Assembly (NCBI RefSeq): GCF_008180195.1
Contig: NZ_VTAV01000006.1
Location: forward strand, 62,001-126,000
DNA from: Sphingobacterium phlebotomi
GTDB taxonomy: Bacteria; Bacteroidota; Bacteroidia; Sphingobacteriales; Sphingobacteriaceae
Reading direction: 5' to 3'
DNA: 64,000 nucleotides
Shown here one piece after another: positions 40,820 to 52,067 of this stretch. Under the pieces are notes generated by a model. It ran no database searches and had not been told where the DNA came from. It saw nothing but the letters and a program-made list of their open reading frames with translations. The position numbers and the translations under genes were made by a program. The number at the start of each line of letters is the position of its first letter. Positions within the stretch are counted from its first letter, which is position 1.

Positions 40820-43213
40820 ATGAAAAAGATGATACGAAATTATATAATAGTCGCTTGGAGAAATATAATACGGCAACGATCTTTTGCCTTCTTAAACATT
40901 GTGGGTCTTGCTGTCGGTCTCGCTGCGAGCATGCTCATATTATCTTGGGTACAGCATGAGCGCAGTTACGACAGCTTCCACGTGCATGCAGATCAGCTAT
41001 ACCGTATAACAGCAAAGCTGGATCGAGAAAATTTTAAGGCTGCTGTCTCCCCTTCCCCTTTAGCACCTGAACTCAAAGAAAGAATATCCGAAGTAGCGGA
41101 CTTCGTACGCATAACCGTGCCTCGAACCCATTATTTCGAATACAACGATGACCGATATGAAGAAAAAGCCGTTATCTACGCCGATACCAATTTCTTTAAG
41201 GTATTCACTTTCCCGTTTGTTTCTGGCGATATAACCGCTGCTTTGCAACGCCCCGATGGGATTGTCATTACAGAACGTATTGCTAAAAAGTACTTCAACA
41301 AGGAAAATCCTATTGGAAAAGTCTTAAAATTTGATCACACACAACAAGTCACCGTAACAGGTGTATTAGCGGACATCCCATCTCATTCTCATCTCCAATT
41401 TGATTATGTTCTTCCGCTAACTTTTCTAAACAAAGACCATTATCTCTATCCTAATGACGATTGGGGGCATTTCATATACTATAGTTATCTTCGGCTCCAG
41501 CCACATCGTTCCGCCATGGATACCGGGCTTCCAGTTTTAGAACAGCGTATTACCGAAATTTACCGGGAACATGTAGAGGGTTCTTTATTGAAAACAAGCT
41601 ACCAATTACAGTCCTTAAAAGATATACATCTTCATTCCCAAAACTTGCAGGTGGAATTGGCTGAACGGGGAAACTATCAATATGTTAATACCCTGTTTTT
41701 TGTCGCTATTTTCATACTTGCCGTAGCTTGTATTAATTTCATGAATTTAGCGACGGCCCGTTCCGCCCGACGCGCCAAAGAAGTAGGCTTGCGTAAAGTC
41801 ATCGGCGCGAACCGTCTGCAGCTTATTTTACAGTTCTTGGGTGAAGCGTTAATGATTGTTTATTTTTCCTTTATCCTGGCTATCGGCTTGGTATGGATCT
41901 CCCTTCCCCTATTTAACGAACTTGCAAACACCACCCTTGACGCTGTTTTTTTTCATCCCACATTCCTCTTTCTTGCTGTGAGCGTTGCCACAATTACTGG
42001 TTTAGTAGCCGGCATTTATCCCGCCGTATATTTATCAGGATTTGTACCTGCAAAAGCGCTAAAAGGCGTATTCTCCGGTACAGGAAACGGGAATCTAGTA
42101 TTTCGCAATACACTTGTCGTTGTGCAGTTCGTCGTTTCCATCACGCTACTAATGGGTACCATATTGGCTTATCAGCAATTGAATTACCTCAAGAACAGAA
42201 ATCTTGGATTCGATAAATCGGGCCTGCTATACGTTCCGATGGTCGGTAATATCTGGGGACAGCAACAAGCCTACAGAAATGCACTACGCGATAATCCGCT
42301 AACAGCAAATTTCTCCGTGACGGACGATGTGCCTACCAATCTGCGTAGTGGCACCATTGATTATCATTTTGAGGGTAAAGAACCTAACTCTTCCCTTATT
42401 CTACCAACGATGGATGTAGATGAGCACTTTCTGGATGTTTTCGACATGAAATTAGTAGCTGGTCGCAGCTTTTCTCATCAATTTGGAAACGATTCGAGCA
42501 ATTATGTGGTTAACGAAACTTTGGTAAACATCATGGGCTTATCACCTCAGGAAGCCTTAGGCAAACCTTTTACACTTTGGGACAAGAAAGGAATGATTAT
42601 AGGGGTGGTGAAAGATTTTAATTTTAAACCTGCGAGTCAAGTTATCGAGCCCATCGTCCTCAAATACAACGACTGGGGAGGAATGGTGGTCGTGAAGACC
42701 TCGTCACAACAGCTAGTGGCTACACGCAACGCATTAGAAGAAATCAACACGAAGTTAAATCCAAACTTCCCATTCTCTTATGGCTTTGTGAATCAGGATT
42801 TGGAAAGGCTCTATCTCGGTGAACAACGCTTGAGCAACTTGTTCAATTTCTTTGCCATGTTGGCGATTTTCGTTTCCTGTCTCGGTCTATATGGCCTATC
42901 ATCTTATATTGCCGAACGACGCGCTAAAGAAATTGGCATTCGAAAGATAATGGGTTCTTCGTCGGTTAGCATTTTCTATTTATTATCTAAGAGCTTTTTG
43001 GCTTTAGTGGCGATAGCAATCTGTATTGCGCTACCGCTTTCGTGGTATGCTGGCAACACGTGGCTGGCATCCTTTGCCTACAGAATAGACGTCCACTGGA
43101 GTATCTTTATACTAGCTGCTGGCGTAGCCACCACAACCGCAATGGTAACAACAAGTTATCAGGCTTGGAAAGCCGCCCGAACTAATCCAGTAGACAGTTT
43201 AAGGGATGAGTGA
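40820..43213 (+). CDS. FtsX/MacB-type ABC transporter permease 3
   Basis: This paralogue is 797 residues from the ATG at 40820. An in-frame ATG at 40829 gives MIRNYIIVAWRN, which matches the start of every other paralogue and may be the true one. The coupling segments are AKEVGLRKVIGANRL and AKEIGIRKIMGSSSVSI; the tail is TNPVDSLRDE. It lies 25 bp after permease 2. Confidence 0.92.
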   Translation: MKKMIRNYIIVAWRNIIRQRSFAFLNIVGLAVGLAASMLILSWVQHERSYDSFHVHADQLYRITAKLDRENFKAAVSPSPLAPELKERISEVADFVRITVPRTHYFEYNDDRYEEKAVIYADTNFFKVFTFPFVSGDITAALQRPDGIVITERIAKKYFNKENPIGKVLKFDHTQQVTVTGVLADIPSHSHLQFDYVLPLTFLNKDHYLYPNDDWGHFIYYSYLRLQPHRSAMDTGLPVLEQRITEIYREHVEGSLLKTSYQLQSLKDIHLHSQNLQVELAERGNYQYVNTLFFVAIFILAVACINFMNLATARSARRAKEVGLRKVIGANRLQLILQFLGEALMIVYFSFILAIGLVWISLPLFNELANTTLDAVFFHPTFLFLAVSVATITGLVAGIYPAVYLSGFVPAKALKGVFSGTGNGNLVFRNTLVVVQFVVSITLLMGTILAYQQLNYLKNRNLGFDKSGLLYVPMVGNIWGQQQAYRNALRDNPLTANFSVTDDVPTNLRSGTIDYHFEGKEPNSSLILPTMDVDEHFLDVFDMKLVAGRSFSHQFGNDSSNYVVNETLVNIMGLSPQEALGKPFTLWDKKGMIIGVVKDFNFKPASQVIEPIVLKYNDWGGMVVVKTSSQQLVATRNALEEINTKLNPNFPFSYGFVNQDLERLYLGEQRLSNLFNFFAMLAIFVSCLGLYGLSSYIAERRAKEIGIRKIMGSSSVSIFYLLSKSFLALVAIAICIALPLSWYAGNTWLASFAYRIDVHWSIFILAAGVATTTAMVTTSYQAWKAARTNPVDSLRDE

Positions 43214-43247
43214 AATAATATAACGATGTATACTTAAGACTAAAAAG

Positions 43248-45662
43248 ATGATACGAAATTATATAAAAATCGCCTGGAGAAACCTCAAAAGGAACAAGTT
43301 GTTTTCATTGATTAACATTTTGGGCTTATCTCTCGGTATATCGACATGTTTCATCATTATGCTATATGTGCAAGACGAGCTGAGCTACGACAAGTTTCAC
43401 GAGAACGCAACGAATATAGTCAGAATAGTCTTCCGTGCAGATATAAATGGCGGCAAAATAAACGAGAGCGTAACGATGGCACCCGTTGCGCAGACTTTGA
43501 AGAATGATTTCCCTGAGGTCAACGATGCAACGAGGCTACTCGACTATGGTCATCCAAAAATATCTTACAAAAACATCGTGTTTAAAGACCTTCGGCTTGC
43601 ATTCGCTGATCCTAATATCTTTGACATTTTCACGTTGCCCATGATAGAAGGAAATCCGGAAACCGCTTTACTCGAACCGCACACCGTCGTTATCACCCAA
43701 TCGACTGCGAAGAAATATTTTGGAGCGGAAAATGCGATAGGAAAAACTATTTTATTGACCGCAGACGATGACCAACCCTATCAAGTAACGGGTGTTATAA
43801 AAGACATACCTTCCAATTCACATTTTCATTTTGACTTATTTGGCTCGATGACGGGTTTTGCAGATGCCAAATCCGATTCGTGGATGTATGGTGGATTTCA
43901 CACCTATCTCCTATTAAAACCGGGCAGTGAAATAAAAAAGATGGAAGCCCGATTCCCAGAAATGGTAAGAAAATACATGGGACCACAAATACAACAACAG
44001 ATGGGATTGAGCTTGGAACAATTCACGACGAAAGGCAATAGGCTTGGATTCGCCTTGCAACCCCTAACCGATATTCATCTCAACGCCTTCACAACGACCG
44101 AATTTGAGTCAGGTGGCAATAAAATGTATGTGTATATCTTTGGAGGGATTGCACTTTTTATGGTCGTAGTGGCCTGCGTCAATTTTGTTAACCTTTCTAC
44201 CGCCAATGCATCTAAAAGGGCTAAAGAAATAGGCATACGAAAAGTCGTAGGCTCAGACAAACTTCAGCTCGTCAAACAATTTTTATCAGAATCTATCTTC
44301 ATTACATGTTTATCACTGTTCATTGCGTTTGTCTGGATACAGCTGGCTTTACCTATATTTAACAATATCGCAGCAAAAGATTTAAGTTTTGATGCTAAAC
44401 CTATTTTTGCCTTTATCGGTTTGGGCATGTTGGTCGGCATTGTCGCCGGTATATATCCGGCTTTTTACTTATCCTCCTTCAAACCAATCGCCGTTCTAAA
44501 AGGAAAGCCCACAACCCGTTTCAAAAATTTTAATTTAAGAAGCCGCTTGGTTGTTTTCCAGTTTACCATTTCTGTGGTGTTAATTATTGGTACGATTGTC
44601 GTCTATCAGCAGATGAAATACATACAAAACAAAGACCTTGGATTTGATAAGGAGCAACTCCTCACTATTCCAAATTCATACGCATTAGGTAGGAATGAGC
44701 AAGTGTTTAAGCAGCAACTATTGCAAGATTCAAGAATCGTAAATGCAACGGCGTCATGGTATAAACCGGCAGGACCGAGTCACTACAACAATGCGCTAGC
44801 CTATGCGCAAGGCAACGATAAAAATGTTGTAAACGGTGTAGATTACCACGTGGATGAGGATTATATACCGACCATGGGCATGCATATTCTTAGCGGCAGG
44901 AACTTTTCGAAAGATTTTGCGACGGACTCCACCGCTATTATTTTAAACGAAACGGCAACCCAAGCATTTGGTTGGAATGCATCGACAGCAATAGGTAAAA
45001 CGATTATCAGGCAAAACAGTGCTAAAGGTGATCATGTCCCTTTTCGTGTCATTGCCGTTGTAAAGAATTTTAATTTCAAATCGTTACATGAAACGATCAG
45101 CCCTTTGTACATGACCCTACACCCGGAAGGTGGACTAATATTTAAGATAAAAACAACAGACGTTGCGGGTCTACTATCAACCATGAAAGAACATTGGGAC
45201 AGTTATCAAACCGAGGAACCCTTTACATATGCCTTTATGGATGATCTTTTTACCAAGGCTTATACCGCAGAGCAAAAAACATCCGTTATCCTTCATATTT
45301 TCGCTGTACTGACCATACTTGTTGCCTGTCTTGGCCTATTCGGCTTAGCCACCCATACCGCAGAGCAGCGCACTAAAGAAATCGGGATAAGAAAAGTATT
45401 AGGGGCCTCTGCCATACGGGTTACGCAAATGTTGGTCAACGATTTTTTGAAACCTATCTTAATTGCGTCAGTTATTGCATTTCCTGTGGCGTGGTGGGCC
45501 ATGAATAGCTGGCTCGAGAATTTTGCGTATCGTATCGATTTAGCATGGTGGATGTTTGCGTTAGCAAGCGGAGTCGCTTTTACTATTGCTATTCTGACTA
45601 TATGTACACAAGCTTTTAGGGCCGCAAGTGCCAATCCAGTAGACAGTTTACGAGATGAGTAA
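43248..45662 (+). CDS. FtsX/MacB-type ABC transporter permease 4
   Basis: This 804-residue paralogue starts MIRNYIKIAWRNLKRNK. The coupling segments are AKEIGIRKVVGSDKL and TKEIGIRKVLGASAIRV; the tail is ANPVDSLRDE. It lies 34 bp after permease 3 in the same operon. Confidence 0.92.
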   Translation: MIRNYIKIAWRNLKRNKLFSLINILGLSLGISTCFIIMLYVQDELSYDKFHENATNIVRIVFRADINGGKINESVTMAPVAQTLKNDFPEVNDATRLLDYGHPKISYKNIVFKDLRLAFADPNIFDIFTLPMIEGNPETALLEPHTVVITQSTAKKYFGAENAIGKTILLTADDDQPYQVTGVIKDIPSNSHFHFDLFGSMTGFADAKSDSWMYGGFHTYLLLKPGSEIKKMEARFPEMVRKYMGPQIQQQMGLSLEQFTTKGNRLGFALQPLTDIHLNAFTTTEFESGGNKMYVYIFGGIALFMVVVACVNFVNLSTANASKRAKEIGIRKVVGSDKLQLVKQFLSESIFITCLSLFIAFVWIQLALPIFNNIAAKDLSFDAKPIFAFIGLGMLVGIVAGIYPAFYLSSFKPIAVLKGKPTTRFKNFNLRSRLVVFQFTISVVLIIGTIVVYQQMKYIQNKDLGFDKEQLLTIPNSYALGRNEQVFKQQLLQDSRIVNATASWYKPAGPSHYNNALAYAQGNDKNVVNGVDYHVDEDYIPTMGMHILSGRNFSKDFATDSTAIILNETATQAFGWNASTAIGKTIIRQNSAKGDHVPFRVIAVVKNFNFKSLHETISPLYMTLHPEGGLIFKIKTTDVAGLLSTMKEHWDSYQTEEPFTYAFMDDLFTKAYTAEQKTSVILHIFAVLTILVACLGLFGLATHTAEQRTKEIGIRKVLGASAIRVTQMLVNDFLKPILIASVIAFPVAWWAMNSWLENFAYRIDLAWWMFALASGVAFTIAILTICTQAFRAASANPVDSLRDE

Positions 45663-45673
45663 AAACTAACATC

Positions 45674-48079
45674 ATGATCAAGAACCATATAAAAATCGCT
45701 TGGCGGAATATTAGAAAAAGCAAAGTATTAAGCGGGATCCATATTTTTGGATTGTCCTTCGCCATCGCTACGGCTACATTGCTCTATCTCACAGCCATGT
45801 TCGAACTGTCATACGACAATTTTTATCCCGAGCGCGAGCGCATAGGTTTAGCGTATACCACAAGTGAGCCGGAAGAAGGGATAACGCATAGTGCAACCAT
45901 GCCCGCACCTTTCGCCACATCGCTGAAGTCGGAATTGCCAAGCATAGAGCTTATCAGTCGTTATTACAACACCAGCGTCATCCTGCGTCATGGCGATAAA
46001 CAATTTGCATCCAGTAATAAATACGTAGATGCCGATTTTCTCTCTATATTCAGTTTTCCCCTACTCCATGGGCATCAAAAAGCATTGGAAAATTTAAATG
46101 GAATCGTGATAGACGGAACTATGGCGAATAACCTCTTTGGGACGACGGATGTTGTGGGTAAACAAGTAGAGATTTCCCGAGGAGAAGGGTGGGTACCCCG
46201 AACCATTACGGCAGTCATTGCGCCTCTTCCTTCTAATTCTAGCCTGACGTTTACCAGTTTACAGCGTTTTGAGCAAAAAGCAGATTACCAAAGTCGCATC
46301 GACGATTGGGGGCACGAGGATCATTCAGTGTTCGTAAAAATGACCGGCAAAATAAACGATGCTGCTTTTACGCAGCAGACAAAATCGTTTATAGATCGTT
46401 ATTATAAAGACAACAGCAATATGCTGAAACGAGACGGGGCAAAGGTCGATAAAAATGGTGCCTATATTTCCTTGCACCTGTTACCCCTAGACCAATATCA
46501 CCGAAATGATCTGGGATTGGGACAAGCGAAATCCACCCTATTCCCCTGGATATTATTAATAATCGCCGCACTCATACTATTTATCGCCTGTTCTAATTTC
46601 ATCAACTTGTCGCTGGCAAATTCCATCACGCGCACCAAGGTGATCGGTACGCGGAAAACACTGGGAGGTTCTACCATTCAACTCATCGGACAACTGTGGA
46701 CAGAGTCGTTGATGCTTTGCGTGATCGCCTTGGTAGTTGGTCTTGGACTAGCCGCCGTACTCCTACCCGAATACAATGCCGCTATGAACGCTCAGCTGAG
46801 CCTATTGCAGCTGTTTTCTCCAATCAATCTACTCTTTTTCATCTTAATGTTTGTACTGCTCACGCTTTTTGCCGGCGGATATCCAGCATGGCGGCTGGCC
46901 CGCATTAATATTATCCATAGCTTGAAGGGTACAGCGACCGTCAAAGGCGGTGGCTTACGCAATAGTTTAACCGTCGTGCAATTTGCGATAGCCATCGTCC
47001 TGATTACAGCGACCATCGTCATCAGTACGCAATTACACTATATCAGTGAACGTCCATTGGGTTTCAACAAGTCGGAGGTGATCAGTATTCCGATTGGCGA
47101 CGGTGTCGATCCGGAGTCCGCCTTACAAAAAATGCGCGTCAAATTAGCATCACAACCTTGGGTGCAGGGCGTAAGTGCTTCAGATATCAACTTGGGTCTT
47201 GGTCGGGATGGCAATAACTCGAACAGCAGATTTGGCTTTGATTATGACGGGAGGCAGATATCGACAAACTTCATGCGTGTGGATTACGACTACCTAAAAA
47301 CTTTGCACATTAAATTAATTGCCGGCCGTGATTTCGATCGTTCGTTTTCGTCGGATACCGCGGCTGTATTAATTAATAAACAGATGGCGGCACAGCTTGG
47401 CGGTCCAGAAAAGGTGTTGGGAAAGACTTTATCGATGGATGGCGCCCCACAAATCATCGGCATCATCGATGATTTTAACTTTAAGGATCTACGCAATAAA
47501 GTAGGACCATTGACACTTTCGATCAATCCGCGTATCTTCAACGTGGAGTATATTTTTGTACATGTAAAGACGAGCAATTTACGTGAAACGCTGGCACAGG
47601 TGGAAAATATATGGAGGGAAATAAACCCCAAAGCAGACATCGCAGCATCTTACCTCGATGAGAATACGCAAAACATGTATAAGGATGAAAAGCGCTTTGC
47701 GCAGATCATTATTGGTGGTGCTTTGGTTGCTATTGCCATATCCTGTTTAGGACTTTTTGCCTTGGCGTTGCTAACGATTAACCAGCGTGTAAAAGAAATC
47801 GGTATCCGAAAGGTACTCGGTTCCTCCGTTTCGAGTATTGTTCTACTGCTTTCGAAAGACTTTGTGAAATTAGTTATATTGGCTTTCGTTGTTGCCGCAC
47901 CACTATCCTGGTGGATGATGAAGCGTTGGCTTCAAAATTTTGCCTATCACATAGATTTGCAATGGTGGATGCTGGTATTAGCCGGTGTAGCAACCGTTAT
48001 CACCGCATTGCTTACGGTCAGCTTCAAAGCTGCACAGGCCGCCCGCGCCAATCCGGTGGATAGTTTGAGGGATGAGTAA
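45674..48079 (+). CDS. FtsX/MacB-type ABC transporter permease 5
   Basis: This 801-residue paralogue starts MIKNHIKIAWRNIRKSK. The first FtsX domain is more diverged than in the others (TRTKVIGTRKTLGGSTI), while the second keeps VKEIGIRKVLGSSVSSI; the tail is ANPVDSLRDE. It begins 11 bp after permease 4 and is the last intact gene of the array. Confidence 0.92.
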   Translation: MIKNHIKIAWRNIRKSKVLSGIHIFGLSFAIATATLLYLTAMFELSYDNFYPERERIGLAYTTSEPEEGITHSATMPAPFATSLKSELPSIELISRYYNTSVILRHGDKQFASSNKYVDADFLSIFSFPLLHGHQKALENLNGIVIDGTMANNLFGTTDVVGKQVEISRGEGWVPRTITAVIAPLPSNSSLTFTSLQRFEQKADYQSRIDDWGHEDHSVFVKMTGKINDAAFTQQTKSFIDRYYKDNSNMLKRDGAKVDKNGAYISLHLLPLDQYHRNDLGLGQAKSTLFPWILLIIAALILFIACSNFINLSLANSITRTKVIGTRKTLGGSTIQLIGQLWTESLMLCVIALVVGLGLAAVLLPEYNAAMNAQLSLLQLFSPINLLFFILMFVLLTLFAGGYPAWRLARINIIHSLKGTATVKGGGLRNSLTVVQFAIAIVLITATIVISTQLHYISERPLGFNKSEVISIPIGDGVDPESALQKMRVKLASQPWVQGVSASDINLGLGRDGNNSNSRFGFDYDGRQISTNFMRVDYDYLKTLHIKLIAGRDFDRSFSSDTAAVLINKQMAAQLGGPEKVLGKTLSMDGAPQIIGIIDDFNFKDLRNKVGPLTLSINPRIFNVEYIFVHVKTSNLRETLAQVENIWREINPKADIAASYLDENTQNMYKDEKRFAQIIIGGALVAIAISCLGLFALALLTINQRVKEIGIRKVLGSSVSSIVLLLSKDFVKLVILAFVVAAPLSWWMMKRWLQNFAYHIDLQWWMLVLAGVATVITALLTVSFKAAQAARANPVDSLRDE

Positions 48080-48311
48080 AAAACTAACAAAATGATAAAG
48101 GTATAGGGTTAGAATTGACTTCCGTTGGAGCTTTTCGCAAAGCACTAAAAGATTTACTATCCGTAACTTTGCAGGTGAGTGGCATGATTTCACCATAACA
48201 GGGGAAATGAAACCCACTGTACAAAATTCGGTCATGGTGACGTACATAAAATGCTAACTTCATTTAGCAAAATTTACATTGTTTTGTTAAGCTTAGTTAA
48301 CATTTATTTAT

Positions 48312-48319
48312 TATTTTTG
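48312..48319 (+). promoter_or_regulatory. Candidate promoter of the DUF4143 ATPase (-7 TATTTTTG)
   Basis: TATTTTTG fits TAnnTTTG and lies 18 bp before the ATG, which suits a very short leader. No -33 TTTG at 19-20 bp is seen. The gap 48080-48337 otherwise holds no gene I recognise. Confidence 0.35.
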
Positions 48320-48337
48320 TAAACAAGAGCTTACAAA

Positions 48338-49534
48338 ATGGAAAAATTAAAGATCAAATCCATCTTTCTTCGCGAAGAAGTGGAAACTATACACATTCGC
48401 CACCTCTATTATCAAATTGATTGGTCGGATCGGCTGGTAGGGATATTAGGCGCAAGAGGAACAGGAAAAACAACTCTTTTACTTCAACGGCTGAAGTTGA
48501 ACTTCCCGGACGATGACGCTGCGTTGTATATCTCTCTAGACGACATCTACTTCGCAAGCAACAGCCTTATTGCGTTAGTAGAAAATTTTAGGTTACGAGG
48601 AGGTAAAATACTATTTATGGATGAGGTACATAAGTACAACGGCTGGGCAAGGGAGATCAAGAACATTTATGATACTTATAAAGATATTTATATTGTATTT
48701 ACGGGGTCTTCCGTCATTGACATTTACCAACAAGAAGCCGACCTTAGCCGACGGACGGTTTTCTACGAGTTAACAGGGCTTTCCTTTCGGGAATATTTAC
48801 GTTTTGCGGATGTTTATGCTGCAGAGACAATAGGTTTATCGGATATACTAGATCATCATACGCAAATCGCGTTAAAATTAAGCAAAGCCTTCAAACCGAT
48901 CCTACATTTCGAGGCTTACCTCGACCACGGTTATTATCCATTTTTTAAGGAAAACCTTCGTACCTATTTCTTACGCATCGAGCAGGTTATCCGATTGATC
49001 GTCGAAACGGAACTACGTTTTGTTGACGGATTTGATATTAACAACAGCAATAAAGTAATGCAATTGCTTGCCATACTCGCCGAAAATGTTCCTTTCAAGC
49101 CCAACATCAGCAAATTAAGTGACAAGATAGGCATCAGCCGTCAAACGGTGACCCAATACTTACATTATTTGGAAAAAGCTCGGCTGATTAATCTGTTGAA
49201 TGCCGCAGGTGCGAGCATAAGCACCTTACAAAAACCGGAAAAGGTGTATTTAGAAAATCCGAACCTACACCGCGCTATCGCTTCCGGCGAAGCCAATCAA
49301 GGTAGTCGTAGGGAATCGTTTTTGCTCAATCAGCTTCGCAATGCCAAACATGAAGTTTCACTACCCGCTACCGGTGATTTTTTAGTGGACCGCAGGATAA
49401 CAATCGAAGTCGGGGGTAAAGCCAAAGGCCGAAAGCAAATCGAGGGAGTTGAAAATGCTTTCATTGCGGCAGATGATCTTGAGGTAGGAGTTGAAAACAA
49501 AATTCCGCTTTGGCTTTTTGGTTTTTTGTACTAA
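48338..49534 (+). CDS. AAA ATPase with DUF4143 domain
   Basis: This 398-residue ATPase has Walker A GARGTGKTT (38-46), Walker B KILFMDEVHKY (around 90-100), sensor-like VFTGSSVID, a middle winged-helix-like segment (KLSDKIGISRQTVTQYLHYL) and the C-terminal DUF4143 region (KVYLENPNLHRAI). A possible degenerate PD-(D/E)xK core is GDFLVDRRITIEVGGKAKGR. Such proteins are frequent in Bacteroidota accessory DNA; their cellular role is poorly known. It has no obvious functional link to the efflux genes and sits between permease 5 and the broken permease 6, so it is probably an insertion. Confidence 0.88.
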   Translation: MEKLKIKSIFLREEVETIHIRHLYYQIDWSDRLVGILGARGTGKTTLLLQRLKLNFPDDDAALYISLDDIYFASNSLIALVENFRLRGGKILFMDEVHKYNGWAREIKNIYDTYKDIYIVFTGSSVIDIYQQEADLSRRTVFYELTGLSFREYLRFADVYAAETIGLSDILDHHTQIALKLSKAFKPILHFEAYLDHGYYPFFKENLRTYFLRIEQVIRLIVETELRFVDGFDINNSNKVMQLLAILAENVPFKPNISKLSDKIGISRQTVTQYLHYLEKARLINLLNAAGASISTLQKPEKVYLENPNLHRAIASGEANQGSRRESFLLNQLRNAKHEVSLPATGDFLVDRRITIEVGGKAKGRKQIEGVENAFIAADDLEVGVENKIPLWLFGFLY

Positions 49535-49539
49535 CCGCC

Positions 49540-49576
49540 TGTCCGCCACCGAACGATCACTGTTCAATATCGAACA
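49540..49576 (+). promoter_or_regulatory. Double-palindrome activator site upstream of permease 6
   Basis: TGTCCGCCACCGAACG and TGTTCAATATCGAACA are separated by 5 bp. The site ends 53 bp before the -24 GG. Confidence 0.75.
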
Positions 49577-49627
49577 CCTACAAAAAACAATTGATCTAAA
49601 TCATTAAAAAACAATAACTTGCAATTA

Positions 49628-49642
49628 TGGCTTATCAATTGT
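49628..49642 (+). promoter_or_regulatory. Sigma-54 promoter of permease 6
   Basis: TGGCTTATCAATTGT has GG and GT separated by exactly 10 bp. The predicted transcript start is near 49654, 41 bp before the ATG. Confidence 0.65.
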
Positions 49643-49694
49643 ATAAGGAACAATGTGGGATAGAAAAGGAGGACATCTATAATCATAAATAAAA

Positions 49695-52067
49695 ATGATA
49701 AAGATATATTTTAAAACAGCGCTGCGCCAAATCACAAAATATCGGTTTCATTCTATACTCAATGTAGTGGGTCTTGGTCTGGCTATTGCTACTTGCTTGT
49801 TTATCTATGCGTTCAATACTTACCAACTGAGTTTTGACCGCTTTCATCCCCACGCCGGGCGCACCTTTATTGTGGTGGAAGATTTGCATCTCGACCATAC
49901 GGAACACAACAAGGGTGGTTCTTATGCAATGTATGATGCTATCCGACAAGAACTCCCCCAAGTGGAAAAAGCGGCGCTGTACATAGACAAGCAGGATTTT
50001 ACACTAAAAATTGGCGATAAACTTCGAAAAACAGAAGGTAAAGCGTGTTTTACCTCTGCTGATTATTTTGAAATCATGGATTTTCGATGGATAGCCGGGA
50101 GTCCGCAGCAGCTGGACGAGCCGGCAACAGTAGCTTTAACAAAGACCATGGCAAAAAATTTCTTTGGTGACGAGGAAGCCATCGGACAAACAATATGAGT
50201 AGAAAGCAAATTCCCTGTAACGGTGGTCGGTATTATTGACGATAGCCGGAAGAACTCCGATTTCCGGTCAGAACTATATTTTTCACTCGCCTCTGTAAAT
50301 GAATTCCGGGAGAGCGCCTTCTTTCATAATTGGGGTTATACCAACTCGGCCAATAATATCCTGCTGACCTTACACCATGCCGATGAAAAAGTGGGTGTAG
50401 AAAATAGTATCCGGGAGCTGATAGCGCAGCACTGGCATAAGGATGTACTGGAATACTACTCCTATAAACTGCTGCCGTTGACGGCTTTCCATTTCGATAT
50501 GGATTATGGAAAGGCTACGCAATTTTCTCTTTTAGGGGTCCTGACCGTGATCGCTATTGGCATCTTGTTTATGGCCGCCATTAACTACACAAATATGGTG
50601 TCCGCCCAACAGCTCTATAGAAGCAAGGAAATGGGAATAAGAAAGGTACTGGGAGGTTCAAAACGACAAATGTTCCTGCAGTTCCTGATCGAATCGTTAT
50701 TGGTCTCCTTTTTGGCGTTGTTATTGGCCTGGTTCTTTCTGTGGATAGCAATTGACTGGAGCAACCATTATCTGTTCACCAACGAACCCTTACAGGTATT
50801 ATCGATCCCGAAATTATTTTTCACTTCGATTACCATTTGGTTTTCCATCTGTGCGATAACAAGCATCTTTCCCGTATTTTTTCTTCATAAAACGCGGATT
50901 CAGATTGCACTAAAAAAACAGGTCGCGGACAACTGGGGATTAGGACGGAAAACATTGATTGTCTTTCAAAATGTACTTGCGTTAATCTTAATCGCCGCTA
51001 CCATTGTTATCGTTAGCCAGGTTCGTTATCTCAAAAACACCGACATGGGTTTTGACAGGGAAACGGTACTTATCTTTCCCCTGAAGAGCGAAATGCGGGA
51101 CAACACGGAAAAAATAACCGCCTATCTCCAACATCGCCATGATATACTTGCTTTCACATTTTGTGATAATCCCCCATCATACGATAAAGTTTGGGGAGGA
51201 ACTTTTAAGTTTGACAACAGGGCAGAATGGGAGACTTGGGCGCCACGTTATGCTATCGGGGATTCCTCCTATATAAAAACATTTGGTATTCAATTGTTAG
51301 CCGGTCATAATTTTAAAGACAACGAACAGCATCCAGAGTTTTTAGTGAACGAAAAGATGGCAAAGAACCTAGGCTATCAAGATTATCATGAAATCATCGG
51401 AAAAGATTTACTTGCAGGCGGCCTAAATGATAAATCGCAGGGAAAAATCGTTGGCGTAGTCCGGGATTTCAATACCAATTCTCTAAAAGAAGGTGTATCA
51501 CCCACCGTTATAGGGTATAATAAGATACGTATCAAAAATCTCGCAATAAAATATAGCGGAAATCATCCCGATCAATTGCTCCGTGATTTGGAAAACGAGT
51601 GGAAGCAGTGGTATCCAAACGAGCTTTTTGATGATAAATTTTATGATGAACAGATCGGCAATCTGTATCAAAAAGAAGCCTTATTGGAAAAATTGATATG
51701 GATAGCGGCGGCTATTTCCATTATCATAAGTTTCTTAGGCTTTCTGGGATTATTATCCATTATGGTTGTGAAACGTACCAAAGAAATAGGTATCCGGAAA
51801 GTACTAGGTGCTAGCATAACGGGTATTACCCTTTTATTATCAAAAGATTTTGTTAGGTGGGTTTGTTTGGCGTTTCTTTTTGCCATTCCCATAGGGTGGT
51901 ATCTCCTGGGTAGATGGCTGGATGGTTTCGTTTATCGAATAGAATTGCAATGGTGGATGTTTGCGCTTACGGGCTTTATCGGTCTATTCATTACATTGAT
52001 AACCATCAGTGTTCAAACCGTCCGGGCGGCAAAAACTAATCCGGTGGATAGTTTAAGGGATGAGTAG
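49695..52067 (+). pseudogene. FtsX/MacB-type permease 6, interrupted by one TGA
   Basis: Read through, this is a 790-codon permease with the family start (MIKIYFKTALRQI), both FtsX domains (SKEMGIRKVLGGSKR, TKEIGIRKVLGASITGI) and the tail TNPVDSLRDE. A single in-frame TGA at 50196-50198 splits it into a 167-residue N-terminal piece and a 614-codon downstream frame (49695 and 50223 share the frame). Everything after the stop is intact, with no other lesion, so the event is recent, a strain-specific nonsense mutation (for example CGA or TGG to TGA) or a sequencing error. Its own activator site and promoter are intact. A GTG at 50223 could start the C-terminal part, but that would lack TM1. Confidence 0.85.

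Noticed and set aside
50196-50198. TGA as a selenocysteine codon in permease 6
   Set aside because: The six paralogues have no Cys or Sec at this point and no SECIS-like hairpin was noticed; a nonsense mutation is simpler.
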